A stretch of DNA of 64,000 nt from Taxillus chinensis. Lineage: Eukaryota; Streptophyta; Magnoliopsida; Santalales; Loranthaceae. The first letter of the stretch is position 1. Each line of letters begins with the position of its first letter. Below are positions 1 to 11,478 of this stretch, piece by piece. Under the pieces are notes generated by a model. That model saw only the letters and a program-made list of their open reading frames with translations, did not search any database and was not told the origin of the DNA. The translations under genes were made by a program, and so were the position numbers. The stretch lies in assembly GCA_023512835.1 (NCBI GenBank), contig CM042092.1, forward strand, positions 41,806,258-41,870,257. The letters run 5' to 3'.

Positions 1-94
1 ACAAAAAGAAAACTTTTCTCCAATAAAAAAAAATTGAAACGAAACAGAAAAAGGTACAAAAAAAAATTTCCGATAAAAAAAGATTTTCTAAATT

Positions 95-135
<41 letters not shown>

Positions 136-879
136 AAACAAAAAAATGTTTTCCAAACAAATAAAAAAAAGGAGTTTTTCAAACAAAAACAAAAATAAAA
201 AAAAAAATAAAATAAAACAAGTAAACACACAAAACCTTTTACCACTTGTGTTTTTAATACTTGGTTTTTTCCTTTTACTATTACTTTTCCTTAGGATCAT
301 TGTAATCACTTAAATTAGAACGTCAACATAGAACTTAAAATAAGTTTGACTTTAGGTTTCCTTTGGACTTTAGGATGACTTAGAAGTAATTTTGAACTTT
401 AATAATCATAGGATTTTCTTTAAAGGCTTAGGATAAATCACGTTTAATCTCTAACTTCAATAAATAATTGAAAAATGAAAAAATTAAATTGCTAGGACTT
501 CCTTTAGAGGCTTAGGACAAATTAGACTTAATTCTAACTTTAACAAATGACTTAGAAAAAAAAGGGTAAACTCTTAGGCCATATGTAAGTTCAACATCAC
601 TTTTAGATTAGCTACACTTAAGCGATAGTTAAAGCAAGTTAGAAACCTCCCACTCCTAAGATAGGTACCGAAAGGGCGTTATGGGGGTGCTAAACCTTCC
701 TCACACGTAATTAACTTCCGAACCCAGGTTCTAGTGACGTAGATCATTTTAGGTGACCAACTGCACCCCAAAAACGGTTGGTGGCGACTCAGTTTTTTTT
801 TCATCACCATTCGGGTGAAGGGTGGGAGGACCGCATCCCTAAAAGCGGGTTTCCCTCCGGACGAAATCCGGTGATGACA
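1..879 (+). mobile_element. 3' part of a Tat/Ogre-type LTR (block copy 1)
   Basis: The stretch matches 17,225-18,102 almost base for base and ends in GATGACA immediately before a primer-binding site, as an LTR should. It enters the window truncated at base 1. It is noncoding, AT-rich in the first half, and carries an inverted repeat (ACCAACTG near 756-763 against CGGTTGGT near 775-782) just upstream of the LTR end. Assignment to the Tat/Ogre lineage rests on the TGGCGACTC primer site and the TTGGACCCCATTTTTGTCCGG head seen in the full copy at 14,328. Confidence 0.75.
99..133. repeat. (AG)n microsatellite
   Basis: Uninterrupted AG dinucleotide run inside the Ogre-type LTR. The block copy has a shorter run at 17,323-17,351, so the tract differs in length between copies. 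Confidence 0.95.
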
Positions 880-881
880 GA

Positions 882-900
882 TGGCGACTCTGCTGGGGAC
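882..900 (+). other. Primer-binding site, tRNA-Arg-like, Ogre-type element
   Basis: TGGCGACTCTGCTGGGGAC lies two bases after the LTR end. TGG at the start pairs with a tRNA 3' CCA. This form of site is known from plant Ogre/Tat elements, where it is assigned to tRNA-Arg. Confidence 0.75.
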
Positions 901-1644
901 AGTTAGAGAGTTAGGCCTAGGATTAGGATTAGGAGGTTTATTCTTTGTTTTAAATTGTTTTTATTCTTTTATTTTTTATTTATTCTTTATTTAATTGATT
1001 TATTTACTACGCTTAATCATCGTTGCATGATAGTTTTGATTTATACGCTTTAATGCCATGATAGTCGTGTTTTATTGCTTTCCCTAAATTGTAGTATTCA
1101 TGTATAAACCCTATACCCGGGTTTTTATCACAGTTTAGGTTAGCGAGGTTTAGTAGGGTGCCCTGCGCGTTGATCATTATCCGCAAAGGGACCCTGGACT
1201 CCTCACTCAAGCTAGAGGTCCTTTTAAGGCTCGTCCTTCTAGGGCCCCCCTCCGGTAAATCCCATGGTGTATGGACCCCTCTATTGAGGTAGCTTAGGAA
1301 CCAACGAATAAGATAGGCTTAGCAAGTAAAAGTCCATTAGGGACATTGACCCACATATTGTTTGCTCATTTCAGCCTTCCTTTTGAAAAATAGGTGCATT
1401 CATATTAGATCATATTATTTTATTATTGCTTTCTTATTATATATTGTTTTGTAAGTATTCTTATTGTTATTGTTCATATATTATTTTTTTTATACTAACC
1501 TTGTTTCGATTTATGCAATTGTTCATATGAGTATTATTGTTTTACTAACCTTATCTTATGTATATTATTGTTCTTTTTAGTAACCTTGTTTTCATTGTAT
1601 ACATATTAATGTTTTTTTTAATCTTGTCATGTATATTGGTATTC
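901..1644 (+). mobile_element. Ogre-type leader fragment, no gene
   Basis: Noncoding sequence after the primer site, repeated at 18,121-18,864. It has no reading frame with recognisable domains. It ends abruptly against copia integrase sequence, so the rest of the Ogre-type element (gag-pol and 3' LTR) has been lost by deletion. The junction is the same in both block copies and therefore predates the duplication. Confidence 0.6.
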
Positions 1645-2755
1645 TCTGAAATGTGAAATCGTGGGCTTTCATCCTCTCCACATCTCATAGGGTGTTTTCA
1701 TGGTAAGTTTATTTATTAGAGTTCTGTTCTGAACGTAGCAGGTAGTGGACACAGCTTCAGCCCATAGACTGAGAGGAAGCTTTGCCCTTGCTAACATAGA
1801 TCTGCCACCCTCGACTAAAGTGCGATTCTTGCACTCAGCTACCCCATTTTGCTTGTGGAGTTCGGGTGCAGAAGAAGTCGTGTTGAATGCCCCGTTCGAA
1901 ACAATATGACCTCATATCTGAAAATTCAAATTCCATACCATGATCACTCCTGATGAATTTAATGCTCAGTCCTTGTGAGTTGCTTATCCAGTGGAAAAGA
2001 TCGACAAGATGCTCAAAAGTTTGATCCTTAGATTTTAGGAAGATCACCCATGTCTACATGGTGAAATCATCGATAACCACAAGGGTATATCTTGCACCAT
2101 CCAGTGAAGGAACAGAAATGGGACCACAAAGGTCTATATGAAGAAGTTGTAGAGGAGCGATTATTGAATTAACAGATTTGCTCTTAAAACTATGTTTGGT
2201 CTGTTTGCCAAGTTGACATTCTCGACGAGAGTATCTCTGGAGTATTTGTGTTTAGGCCAGACCGGTGACCAGATCAAGCGATGCTAACTTAGACAAGGTC
2301 TTAAAATTTAAATATGCGTAACGCTTGTGCCATAGCCAACTATCTTCATCTGATGCTGTAGTGAGGAAGCATACAGGGTCAGCAGAATTATTTCTTAAGA
2401 CCACAGAGTATATGTCCCCATCTCTTGATCCGGATAATTTAATATCTCCGGATAAGTTTTCCTTGACCGTGCAGGTATTGGACATAAAGGAAACAGCAAA
2501 TCCTTTGTCACATAGATTACTGACACTCAGCAGATTATGCTTCAAACCTTCGACTAGTGCAACTCTAGTGATTGATACACAGCCATTGGTTAAAGTGCCA
2601 TACCTGACAGTCTTACCTTTGCTGTTGTTACCATATGATACGGATGGACCTCGTTTGTCATTAACTTCAACAAGCAGAGTCTGTTCACCCGGCATATGTC
2701 CGGAGCATCCGTTATCGAGTATCCACTTGCTTTGATTAATCTTTGACTTCAAGTG
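1645..2755 (-). pseudogene. Copia protease and integrase remnant (copy 1)
   Basis: Reads right to left. The aspartic protease start WILDNGCSGHM is at about 2,696-2,725, with active-site triad DNG rather than DSG or DTG. It is followed by the pre-integrase zinc segment (LWHKRYAYLNFKTLSKL), in which the second His of the usual H-x-H pair is replaced, then the CRECQLG cysteines. The integrase core shows IDLCGP, RSDHG and the downstream QNG region. Frames are broken near 2,230, near 2,045 (in-frame TAG in the DFTM region) and near 1,870. Sequence ends after WRG, a TGA and KPTISHF, where copia integrase normally continues. Copy 2 (18,865-19,975) is the better preserved version. Non-functional. Confidence 0.85.
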
Positions 2756-3061
2756 GGATGGCGTTGAGTTCCATAGATGCTCCTGTAAGACAACAATTTA
2801 TACTTTTGGTGCCCAAACTTGTTTCGAGCGGTTAGGAGAAACAACGATAGTGTCAACGGTTCCGGATTTCACAATGTTAGGAGCTTTTGCTTTCCAGGTT
2901 GTCATTACTTTGTGAGCATGATTTGCTTCTTTTATTTGGGTTTTCTTGGGAGTGACACTCCTTTGAGATTTAGATTTTGATTTCCTCGAAAAACCCTTTT
3001 TAATGAACAGATCTTTTTTTATACGAACTTGATTACAAAGCCAGTTATCAGATAAACTCCA

Positions 3062-5095
3062 ACATTCATAGTGATAATGACCTATTTCCCTACAGATGGA
3101 ACAGACATTATGGTGCGGAGTACAAATAGGGGATACAGGTCTCTTAGATGTTACATACGTTCTACTCTATTCCCTATGGCCTAGTCCATTGCATTTGGGT
3201 GACGAGCTCTTGGCCCTAGATGCGTCAGCCTTAGCCTTTCCTTTCTTTTTGGGTGCTATAGTTTTGGCTTGAACTGCAGCAGCCTTCCCTTCATCATTAG
3301 ATACGGGTGCTACTGCTTCGGGAACAGCAGTAACAGCCTCAGCTCCACAATCATAAACTATGGTGCCACCTGAAATGAAACCATCCAACGGTTTAGATGT
3401 ACTAATAGGATAAAGGTTGGTTAGTTTCGAAATGAAATCCGGAGGACACTCAGTCTGTGTGGAGGTCGATGGTTCGGAACCTAGGCCAGATTTGACTCGT
3501 ATGTTATCTGGATCAGTTCTAAATGTAGAGGCTATTTCCCCATATTCTAGCCACTTACGATTTATTTCTTTTTCCTGTTCCATTTCATTTTCGAGATGTT
3601 TCACAATCACTTTTAGGCCTATTAGGTTGGTATTTAGCAAGTGATTTTCAGCTCTTAGATCATGATACCAAGCCTCTATACCCATGAAGTCAATTATGTC
3701 CTTTTCTAGTCTAGCAATAGTAATCTCAAGACGTTTATTTTGACTTTCCATATCTTTGTACATTTGAGTAATTATTAGTCTCTCATTCTTTTCATGATAA
3801 CGTTCAGTAATAAGAGATTCTAATTTACTCATGAACTCAGAGATTGAAGGTACCTCAGTATTTGCCATAAGGCAGACGTTCGGTTTAGGAGTTGGCTCAT
3901 CATCCGAGGATTCCTCCTCTTTTTCCGAGCCACTGACGTATTTTGTGACAAACGCCTTCCTCTTGTTCTTGCTGTTGTCTGAGGTGGAGCAGCGAGGAGT
4001 TACCTTGTCACTTTTCTCGGCCACTTTAGATTTGGATTTGCAGTCCTTGGCCCAGTGACTGATTTTCCCACAATTATAGCATTCCTAGGAACTGGAATCT
4101 GATCACTCCTTCCTTCGGAAAGATGATGAGGAGCCTCTTCTGAATCCTTTTCTGCTTTTCCGTAGGAATCGCTCAGAGGATTTGACAAGGAAAGCTATTT
4201 ACTCTTCCTCGTCAGAGTTAGAATTCTCGGACTCATTCGTATCATCATTCCTCAGTATGCTGAGACATTCCATAGCTTTGAGAGCTACCCCCTTTTCTTT
4301 TCGAGTTATTTTCTCGTCTCGGTCAGAGTATTTAAACCTGACCTCGTGAGTCCGTAGCTCTCCATAAAGTTCTTCAAGGGGAACATACTGCCAGTTCTTG
4401 TCGGATTGCATCTGAAGTTGTTTGGAGTAGTAATGATCCGACAAGGAGTGAAAGAACTTGTCATTGATATGAGATTGAGAATAATGATCATTGACAATTT
4501 TTAGCTCTAGGATAAGCTTGCCGAATCTCCAATAGATGCTCTCGAGTGATTCGCCCGGTTTGTGATTGAAACTCTCAAAGTTCTGTCTGAGAGTACAGAT
4601 AACGTTCTGCATTTGGGACTGACTTCCCTCATAGAGGATTGTCAGTTTATCCCAGATAGCTTTTGCTGTCGTGCAGCCTTAGACGTCCGTGAAAGCCTCG
4701 GAATCCAAGGATGATGTAACATATGCCAAAGCCTTTTTGTTAGCACACTGCTAGGCTCTTTCATCATTGGTGAGTTCGGCATCAGTCTTTGGTCTTCTGA
4801 CTCCATGTTCTCCGATAGTCATCGAAGTGGGTATCTCCTGATGAAGACATGGCCACATGAGATGATCATGGCAAACCATGAACATTCTCATGCGAGCTTT
4901 CCACTGGGAGAAAAGCTCAGGTGTGAATTTGGGTGGCTTTGTCAGAGTGAAGCCAGAACTCTGTGCTTGTGAAGCAGCGGCAGCAGCAGGTTGAGGTGGA
5001 TCGACATTTTCACTGCTGCTACGATTTGGAAGGGGCTCTTGTGCACCTCCGGAGTTAAGGCGAGTGTTGAATAGCATGCTGCTTTCTTCGGCCAT
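3062..5095 (-). pseudogene. Copia Gag with two zinc knuckles and a coiled coil (copy 1)
   Basis: Starts at the ATG at 5,095-5,093 (MAEESSMLFN); any start further upstream would run through the primer site. The N-terminal half holds the copia capsid-type (UBN2) segment KPPKFTPELFSQWKARMRMF. An in-frame TAG at about 4,748 and another near 4,680 break it. First CCHC knuckle: 4,081-4,040 (CYNCGKISHWAKDC). Then an acidic stretch (EKEEESSDDE) and a long heptad-rich segment around 3,830-3,540 (ERLIITQMYKDMESQNKRL), predicted coiled coil. A second CCHC knuckle is at 3,103-3,062 (CSICREIGHYHYEC). Gag packages element RNA into particles; the knuckles bind RNA. The coiled coil between knuckles is unusual. 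Further stops near 4,199 and 4,085. Confidence 0.82.
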
Positions 5096-5142
5096 TGGTA
5101 AGAGTGAAAGAGTGGGATCTCTACTTAGAACAAATAGAACGT

Positions 5143-5154
5143 GCTCTGATACCA
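5143..5154 (-). other. Primer-binding site, initiator Met-tRNA (copia Z, copy 1)
   Basis: On the minus strand TGGTATCAGAGC begins two bases after the LTR end. It is the classical plant tRNA-iMet primer site. In copy 2 the same site reads TGGTATCGAGC, one base shorter. Confidence 0.93.
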
Positions 5155-5156
5155 CT

Positions 5157-6346
5157 TGTTGGTCCCCAGGAGCTTAGAGGGGGGTGAATAGGCTCTAATC
5201 GAAACTCTTTCTTCACACAGGTACAACACAATCTGGTTAAAAGATGTACTATCAGTGCGGAAGATAACCAGATAGTGGAAGTATTTTGTTTTATTATCTG
5301 ATGATAATTACAACAAAAATGAGCAGCAATTACAGCTAATTACAATAGCACTCAGTTTTACAGTCACACACACTACGTTGATAATCTCTATTCGTTTTTT
5401 ATGAATATACACAGTTTAGTATTTATAAATATCCCTAGGAATCTATCTTGGAACTGTATATCCCGAGCACTGTGTAACATTAAGTTCTACACTTCTACTT
5501 TAACTGCTACCGATGTGGTGCTCGAAATATTGGAAGCATAAGTGTATTGAATTACTTTGCTTGATTCCAATTGCATTTGAGACTGCGTCCACATCTCCGA
5601 GTGTTCCACGTGTAAGACAGTTTAGATCTTCAATGAGTTTGTCTTACATCGGGACACAGCGAGCTGAACATTAAATGCGGCTTGGAAAAGATGAAGCAGC
5701 GTCTTCTTAGTCCATAGTAAGGTTCCTTACTCCGTATCAACAAAGCTCGGATCTTTACTTCGTGTCAGTAGTTGCTTACTCCGTATCGGTACAGTCCTGG
5801 AATCCTTGTTCCGTGCAAGCGCTTCCTTACTCCGCACAGAGTAGGTATAGAATGCTTACTCCGCATCAGCGCTTGGTTCGGATTCCTTACTCCACATTAG
5901 TTTCCCTTACTCCGCATCAATGACAGACTCGGATTCCATGGTCCGGGTCTTTATTTTCTCGGTCCGGTGGAGTGACAACTTCGATTTGTTCTCTACAACA
6001 AGTCTCTCTTACTCCGTGCGAGTTGTAGACTCGGAATCTTACTCCGCATCACTTAACACGGTCTAGTTAAAAGTTAGACACGGGTTCCTTGGTCGTTTTG
6101 TCAAGTGATTACTCCGTATGAAGGATCCTTACAACGAATGATAACTTGGTTATGTACCAAGTGAATGACGACACTCACGATGAGCCAGATCAGGATTATG
6201 TATCCTGCCCATAGCTTTGTCCTTACAAGAACAGGTCCGGGTTAAAGTTTTATCTTCTGCACAGACTTAAAATAAACATGAAACATCTTAAATCAAATTA
6301 CATAGGGTTTGATCTGCATCATCCAAATTTTAGGTTTGATCCAGCA
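5157..6346 (-). mobile_element. Copia Z 5' LTR (copy 1), 1,190 bp
   Basis: Begins TGTTGGTCCCC and ends CCAGCA on the plus strand, so has TG...CA ends. The primer site adjoins its left end and the GGTAT target duplication its right end. A matching partial LTR is at 13,648-14,327 and a second full copy at 22,368-23,552. Confidence 0.92.
5727..6116. repeat. Cluster of dispersed TTACTCCG motifs in copia LTR
   Basis: The octamer TTACTCCG, usually continued as TATC, CATC or CACA, recurs about ten times in 390 bp with irregular spacing, often close to CTCGGAT. It is not a regular tandem array. The same cluster is at 22,934-23,321, and its start is seen at 14,220-14,330. The position in the LTR upstream half makes a protein-binding cluster possible, but this is not shown. 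Confidence 0.7.
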
Positions 6347-7225
6347 GGTATCTCCTTCCTTGGTCAAGGAATGATGATCGTTTTGTGAAAACTGGCTTTA
6401 GTTATAAAGGGAGTATGGTGAACCATAATGCCATATTGGTGTTAATATGTTGGTTTGAGGAATTGGGGCTTGGGCTCTATGACTTGAGTTCTCACTATGA
6501 TGCACCGATGGTGCTATGTGGTTGACGTGGCAGGCATATGCGTTGATGGCAGGCCTGTGTGGTGAATGTGGCCGGGCATATTGCGTTGTGGATAGGCTAA
6601 GGCCTCAGTTGAGCCATTGAGCTCGTGGAGCTAGGGCTGAGTGCCCTGAGCTGGGATCATGTGGAGGATCGTGGACAAGCTGTCCTGTAAGGGCAGGCTG
6701 GGTCTCGATGTTTGTTTGCAGGATGAGTCCTGATGATTGTGCATACTACGCAGTGCACGAGTACACAGAGCATGTAGTATAGACTTGTATGTTTGCATGA
6801 TGTGGAGTATTGGGGTCATCTACTGAGCTTGTCGCTCACCCCTACTTGTTGTTTACATTTTTCAGGTGTGACCTAAGACTAGTGGAGGACTTTCTTGCAG
6901 GAGGACGCCCACTACTCTGATGTATGATACAGTATTATATTCTGTATTGTTTTGTGTGATATCCCAGATATGGGTCCGTGGACAGTTGTATTTGCATACT
7001 ATTGTGACGTGATGTCTGTATGACTGTTTGACTTATTATATGCCTGATGATGTATGGAAAGTACAATATTACCCTTGATATATGATTGTACAGGGTTGCA
7101 TATTTGAGACAGCACCCGCGGTGTAGTCTCCATTGGTGCTAGTCACCAACCCCTTGACCTTCGGGTGCGGGCAAAGGGAAGTCATGTTCCTAGTTCCGGG
7201 TTCCCTGGAATTTGGGGACATGACA
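6347..7225 (+). mobile_element. Gypsy A 5' LTR, right-hand part (copy 1)
   Basis: Matches 23,553-24,437 and the last part of the intact 3' LTR (31,447-32,322). Ends GGGGACATGACA next to the primer site. The left part of this LTR is separated by the copia Z insertion. The conserved hairpin TGAGC/GCTCA lies at 6,824-6,838, followed by CACCCCT. Confidence 0.9.
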
Positions 7226-7228
7226 AGT

Positions 7229-7240
7229 TGGTATCAGAGC
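7229..7240 (+). other. Primer-binding site, initiator Met-tRNA (gypsy A, copy 1)
   Basis: TGGTATCAGAGC three bases after the LTR end GACA. Confidence 0.93.
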
Positions 7241-7715
7241 ATGGTCTAGCGGACCTAGGTTAGTGAAGGGTGTTTAATTGATCCTATGTAACTTGGAAAA
7301 CTGTAGGGAGGGCGCCTGATCAATACAGTCCTTACATGTATTTTAGGTTATATTGGCATCAGTTAGAGCATCCTAGGAGCATATGTGTGGATGCATTTCT
7401 AGTGGTATGATTGTGTGCATATAGGGCACTAGATTGTCTTTGTGTGTGATGTGATTGTATTTGGTGCCTGAATGGCAAGTGGCTGTGAGAGCCAGGACTT
7501 GATTTTGTGTGCCCTAAGGGGTGACACGATGCTATATGCATGTTGAGGACCTACAGGTCGTGTGGTGTACCCTGAGGGGGACACAATGCTCTATGCATGG
7601 TTGTGGACCTACGGGTCATGTGGTGAGAACCTACGAGTTGGTTGTACCTTTGATGGCTGTTTGTGCTAGCAGTGCTAGTGTTAATCATTTGTTGTTTGTT
7701 GTTGTGGTCAGTGTG
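7241..7715 (+). mobile_element. Gypsy A leader (copy 1), no gene
   Basis: Untranslated leader between primer site and the Gag start, rich in TG and with the repeated phrase GACCTACGGGTCATGTGGTG. It ends in a TG-rich tract and CAG just before the Gag ATG, which resembles a splice acceptor. Confidence 0.6.
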
Positions 7716-8930
7716 ATGGCACCACCGAGGAGAGCTATTCGAGGCTAGGGCCCGGCAGAGGAGCCCATGATAGAGTCGGGGCACTATATGGGCAAATGAG
7801 CCCGCGGCAGAGGTTGTTAGCTCCCGTTGTGGGACTTGATTTGGTGTAGGTGTTGATTCGGTTGCAGGAGGCCATGCGGGGTATGCAGGGCTCGATGAGG
7901 GATATGGCTAGAGAGATGGATGAGTCAAAGAGGCAGCAACGGCCTCGGCAGCCCACCACGGCCTCGGTAGTAGGAGGCGAGGTGGTGCGGGATGTGCACC
8001 AGCAGGAGGTCGTGATAAAGCCAGCACAATGAGGAGTGGACTAGGCTGCACAATTTTTGAAACATGTACCCAGGACTTTTGAGGATGGTTCACAGCCAGA
8101 GGTAGCCAAGGACTGGATTAGGTGGACAGAGGACATCTTTGAGATGATTGGGGTGCCAGATGAGGAGCGGGTGCGAGTGGTGATGCACTATCTGTTGGGT
8201 ATCCCACGCAGGTGGTGGGAAGCCACTAGAGCTGTCCATGGCAGTCAGATGAGCTGGAGAGAGTTTGTTGAGCGCTTCTTTGGGGAGTATTTTCCGAGCT
8301 CGATACAGTATGCCCGACGGAGAGAGTATTATGAGCTTCAGCAAGGTAGCCAGATGGTGGGTGAGTATGTGCAAGCCTTCACAGTTTAGGGCGATTTGCT
8401 CATGAGGCCTGGGAAAAGGAAACCCGTAAGACACGGGATTTTATTCAGGGCTTCAGGCCATCTTTGAAAAACAAGTTGGAGCCGATGCGGTTGACCGGTA
8501 TAGGGAGGCGGTTGACAAGGCACTCATTATTGAGCGAGGTCGGGATCGGGCGAGAGCCCAGAGACCAAGCGGTTCGGCAGGTTCGAGCAGGAAAAGGCAG
8601 AGTGGGGAGAGCAGTGCAGTTCATCCTGAGAGCAGGCAGGTGTAGAGGGTTTCCAGCCAGGGGGTGGGACCCCGTGAGAGTTCAGCCAGCAGGAGGCCAG
8701 GGGCCTGTTGGAGCAGTGGTTTGACTGGGCATGTATCGAGAGATTGCCCGAGGAAGAAGATAACATGCTTTCGATGTAAGAAGGTGGGACATGGAGCTAG
8801 GGAATGTGTTACCCTTAGCTCGACCAGCAGTGTAGGCCCTGGTCCGAGAGAGCAGGGACAGAGGAGTGGGGCTCCACCTCAGAGGTCGGTGCCGCTGGCA
8901 CAGAGTACGCAGAAGCGACCTACGGTGTAG
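7716..8930 (+). pseudogene. Gypsy A Gag remnant (copy 1)
   Basis: Starts at ATG 7,716 (MAPPRRAIRG), then a TAG after ten codons. The Retrotrans_gag capsid segment is at about 8,057-8,389 (EVAKDWIRWTEDIFEMIG, then RRWWEATR and FGEYFP). A one-base loss near 8,383 relative to copy 2 shifts the frame. The C-terminal nucleocapsid has a broken first knuckle (second Cys is Ser: CWSSGLTGHVSRDC) and an intact CCHC knuckle CFRCKKVGHGAREC at 8,766-8,807. Several further in-frame stops precede the capsid region. The stretch 7,934-7,975 reads CGG where copy 2 reads CAG. Dead copy. Confidence 0.85.
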
Positions 8931-9033
8931 CAGCCTCAATGAGAGGCACAGGGTTATGTTGATCAGCGGGGCAAAGCCCCAATGGGCCAGGCTAGTGGCA
9001 GTGGGCCACGAGGGAGGACTTTTGCCCTTACCA

Positions 9034-9492
9034 GTGGACAAGGCAGGACTGGGACCTTCAGTGGTGAGAGGTACCATTATCATTTCTCATACTATTTGTT
9101 CAGTTTTGATTGATACTAGTGCTACCCATTCTTTTATTTCATATGCTACAGTGGTTGGCTTGGAGTTAGACCAGGAGACAGTTAGTCAGTTTCTGATGGT
9201 TGCTTCACCTTTGGGTAGAATTGTGATACTTGAGAGTATCTGTCGTGCTTGTCAGGTAACACTTGGGGGTGTTAACCTAATGTGTGATTTGTATCTCATG
9301 GAGTTAGATGATTTTGATGTTAACCTGGGTATGGATTGGTGGGTCTCCATAGAGGCCAAGATTGATTGTTTTCGATGGCGTATGACGTTCCTCACGCCAG
9401 AGGGCATGCGAGGTGTCTATGTGGGTGAGTGGACTAAGGAGGCATGCAGGTTGGGACCTTTGAGGCATGGGTGGGGTGATGTGACCCACTAG
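9034..9492 (+). pseudogene. Gypsy A retropepsin-like protease (copy 1)
   Basis: Open frame with the retroviral-type aspartic protease fold of gypsy pol: strand SVVRGTIIISHTICSVLIDT followed by the catalytic motif written DTS instead of DTG, then NLGMDWW, the conserved GMDW segment before reverse transcriptase. It would cleave Gag-Pol. It ends at a TAG at 9,490-9,492 where pol should read through, and the DTG to DTS change would likely impair activity. Confidence 0.85.
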
Positions 9493-10452
9493 TTAGCCAG
9501 CTTGAAGTTGGTTGATAGGAGGAGAGAGGGGAAGGCTGTTCTGCCACCCATTGTAGATTAGTTCTCGGATGTGTTTCCCGAGGACTTGGTCAATTTACCA
9601 CCCGTGAGGGAGGTAGAGTTTTTGATCAACTTGTTTCCAAGGATAACACCGATCAGGTTAGCGGCCTGCAGGATGGCACCGACAGAGCTTAGAGAGCTCA
9701 AGAGACAGATAGATGATCTATTGGCATGAGGCTTTATTAGGCGGAGTAGCTCACCGTGGGGCACTCCAGTGTTGTTCGCCAAGAAGGCGGATGGTTCACT
9801 TCGGCTGTGTATAGACTACCGGAAGCTGAACCAGGTGACTGTGAAGAACAGGTATCCATTGTCGAGGATCGATGATCTATTCAATCAGTTACGAGGTGCG
9901 AGATGGTTTTCCAAGATAGACTTGAGATCTGGATACCATCAGTTGAGGGTTAGGGAGGCAGATACCTAAGACCGTGTTTAATTGTCGTTACGGGCATTTT
10001 GAGTGGCTTGTGATGCCGTTTGGGCTCACAAATCCTCCAGCAGTGTTTATGGGATTGATGAACCAAGTCTTTGCTCCATATTTAGATATGTTCGTTGTGG
10101 TGTTCATCGATGATATTCTAGTCTATTCAGCAACCAAGAGGGAGCATGAGGAGCATTTGCAGGTTGTGTTGCAGACCTTGCGAGAGCATCGGTTATATGT
10201 GAAGTTCACGAAATGTGACTTTTGGTTGCAACAGGTACACTTCTTGGGGCATGTGGTATCTTCGGAGGGTATCACAGTGGATCCTGAGAAGATCAAGGCG
10301 GTTATGTCGTGGAAGAGGCCGATGAATGTGTTTGAGATTCGTAACTTCCTTGGTTTGGTAGGCTACTATCGGAGGTTTGTGGAGGATTTTTCCCGGTTGG
10401 CAGCTCCTATGACACACTTGACTAGGAAGGGAGTTCCTTTTGTTTGGTCTGA
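9493..10452 (+). pseudogene. Gypsy A reverse transcriptase, truncated (copy 1)
   Basis: Continues from protease. Stops at about 9,559 (before FSDVFPEDL) and 9,727, then the palm blocks [34 protein letters not shown] and, after a small frame shift at about 9,966, [15 protein letters not shown]. The catalytic box FIDD is at 10,103-10,114 (IDDILVYS). The connection block [21 protein letters not shown] is present. At 10,452 the match to copy 2 stops, before RNase H. An 11-base word TGAAGGCATGA recurs at 10,475 and 27,691, close to the break, compatible with microhomology at the junction. Confidence 0.9.
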
Positions 10453-10865
10453 GGATTTTTTGTTTTTTTGAAATTGAAGGCATGAGAAAAGATATGCAAT
10501 ATATACATCAAAATTCTCAAAATGACTTGAAGAGAATGAGAGCCTGCGGGTGGGTGGTTGTGTGTGATCCTGGAGTGTCGTTTTGGAGTAGGTTGTCCGC
10601 TAGTTCATCACTATTAGCGGTCGAATACGGTTTTGACCATAATTTCTTCGTTTGACCTCTCTGGGGAGTGTGGTCGAAGGCTTTGATTTTCAAATTTGAT
10701 TTTCTATCATCCGGAACTGGCTCTTCAACGTTTGGTGGCCTTTTTGAAGAAAGCATTGAAATACACCCTCGAATCGACGGCCACATCCCTTTATTTTTTC
10801 CCAAAAGAAGTTTCAAGCGATGAAAATGAATGTTACGTCCAACCCGGACAAAATGGGGTCCAACA
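10453..10865 (-). mobile_element. Inverted 5' end of an Ogre-type LTR
   Basis: On the minus strand it opens TGTTGGACCCCATTTTGTCC and then follows 14,328-14,710 with clear but diverged similarity (GAGCCAGT, CAAACGAAGAA, GAGAATTTTGA). It is therefore a different Ogre-type LTR from the one in the duplicated block. Only the first 0.4 kb remains; the left limit is approximate. Confidence 0.75.
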
Positions 10866-11478
10866 GGATAGATTTGTTAATTTGTGATATTGTGTTTTTA
10901 TTTGTATTGTGACATTATGATGTGTAGCTTCGTGTGGCTAAAGGCAAAAGTCCGTGTGATAGGTCGTGGTAGCATTGGGAGGTCGTGATTAAAGGTCCTA
11001 TGTGGTTTGTTTATGTTTTGTTTGATTGCTCTAGTTGAAATGCTGCTTTGAACTCGTATATATATTGTTGACATGACGTTACACTCATTGACACTATCAT
11101 GTAGATGCGGAGCATGAGATGGGTTAGGGAGACATGATCCATATTGACTTATGGTTGCTCACCCCCTCCGTTGTGATTGTCTCTTTTCAGGAACCTATGA
11201 GTGTTAAGCGGGACACCAAGGTGGATGACTGAGTTATTGTTTTGTTATTTGCTTTCATTCTATTTTGAGTTGTTTTTAGGAATTAATTAACTCCATGTGG
11301 AGAACGATGTAAAAGGAAATATGAATTATTAATAAACATGTGGTTTGACTTGTGGTTATTGATGTGGTCATTATGGTGTCTTCTATGTGACTTATTGTCT
11401 AGCCCACCCCTTGCCCCACCTAGTGGGTAAGGAGAGTCATTAATTGGTTTCCCCAGTTTGAAAATCCAGGGCGTAACA
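10866..11478 (+). mobile_element. 3' part of an old gypsy LTR
   Basis: Shares the 3'-LTR wording of gypsy B and D: GAGATGGGTTAGGGAGACATGATCC, a decayed GACTTATGGTTGCTCACCCC hairpin region, CAGGAACCTA, ACACCAAGGTGGA, then GGGTAAGGAGAGTCA and GGGCGTAACA at the end (GTGACA expected). The 5' side is cut exactly at the Ogre LTR head, so the Ogre element inserted into this LTR. Confidence 0.75.

Larger units (their letters stand above)
1645..6346 (-). mobile_element. Truncated Ty1/copia element Z (block copy 1)
   Basis: Minus-strand copia element with 5' LTR at 5,157-6,346, Met-tRNA primer site, gag, protease and most of integrase. It stops inside the integrase core, so the rest of integrase, reverse transcriptase, RNase H and the 3' LTR are missing. 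The right end CCAGCA is followed by GGTAT (6,347-6,351), the target duplication whose partner lies at 13,643-13,647 beside copy 2. That one pair serves both copies shows the whole nest was duplicated after the insertion. Confidence 0.88.

Noticed and set aside
10866..11478. A complete solo LTR
   Set aside because: Its 5' end is missing (cut by the Ogre LTR head), so only the 3' part is supported.
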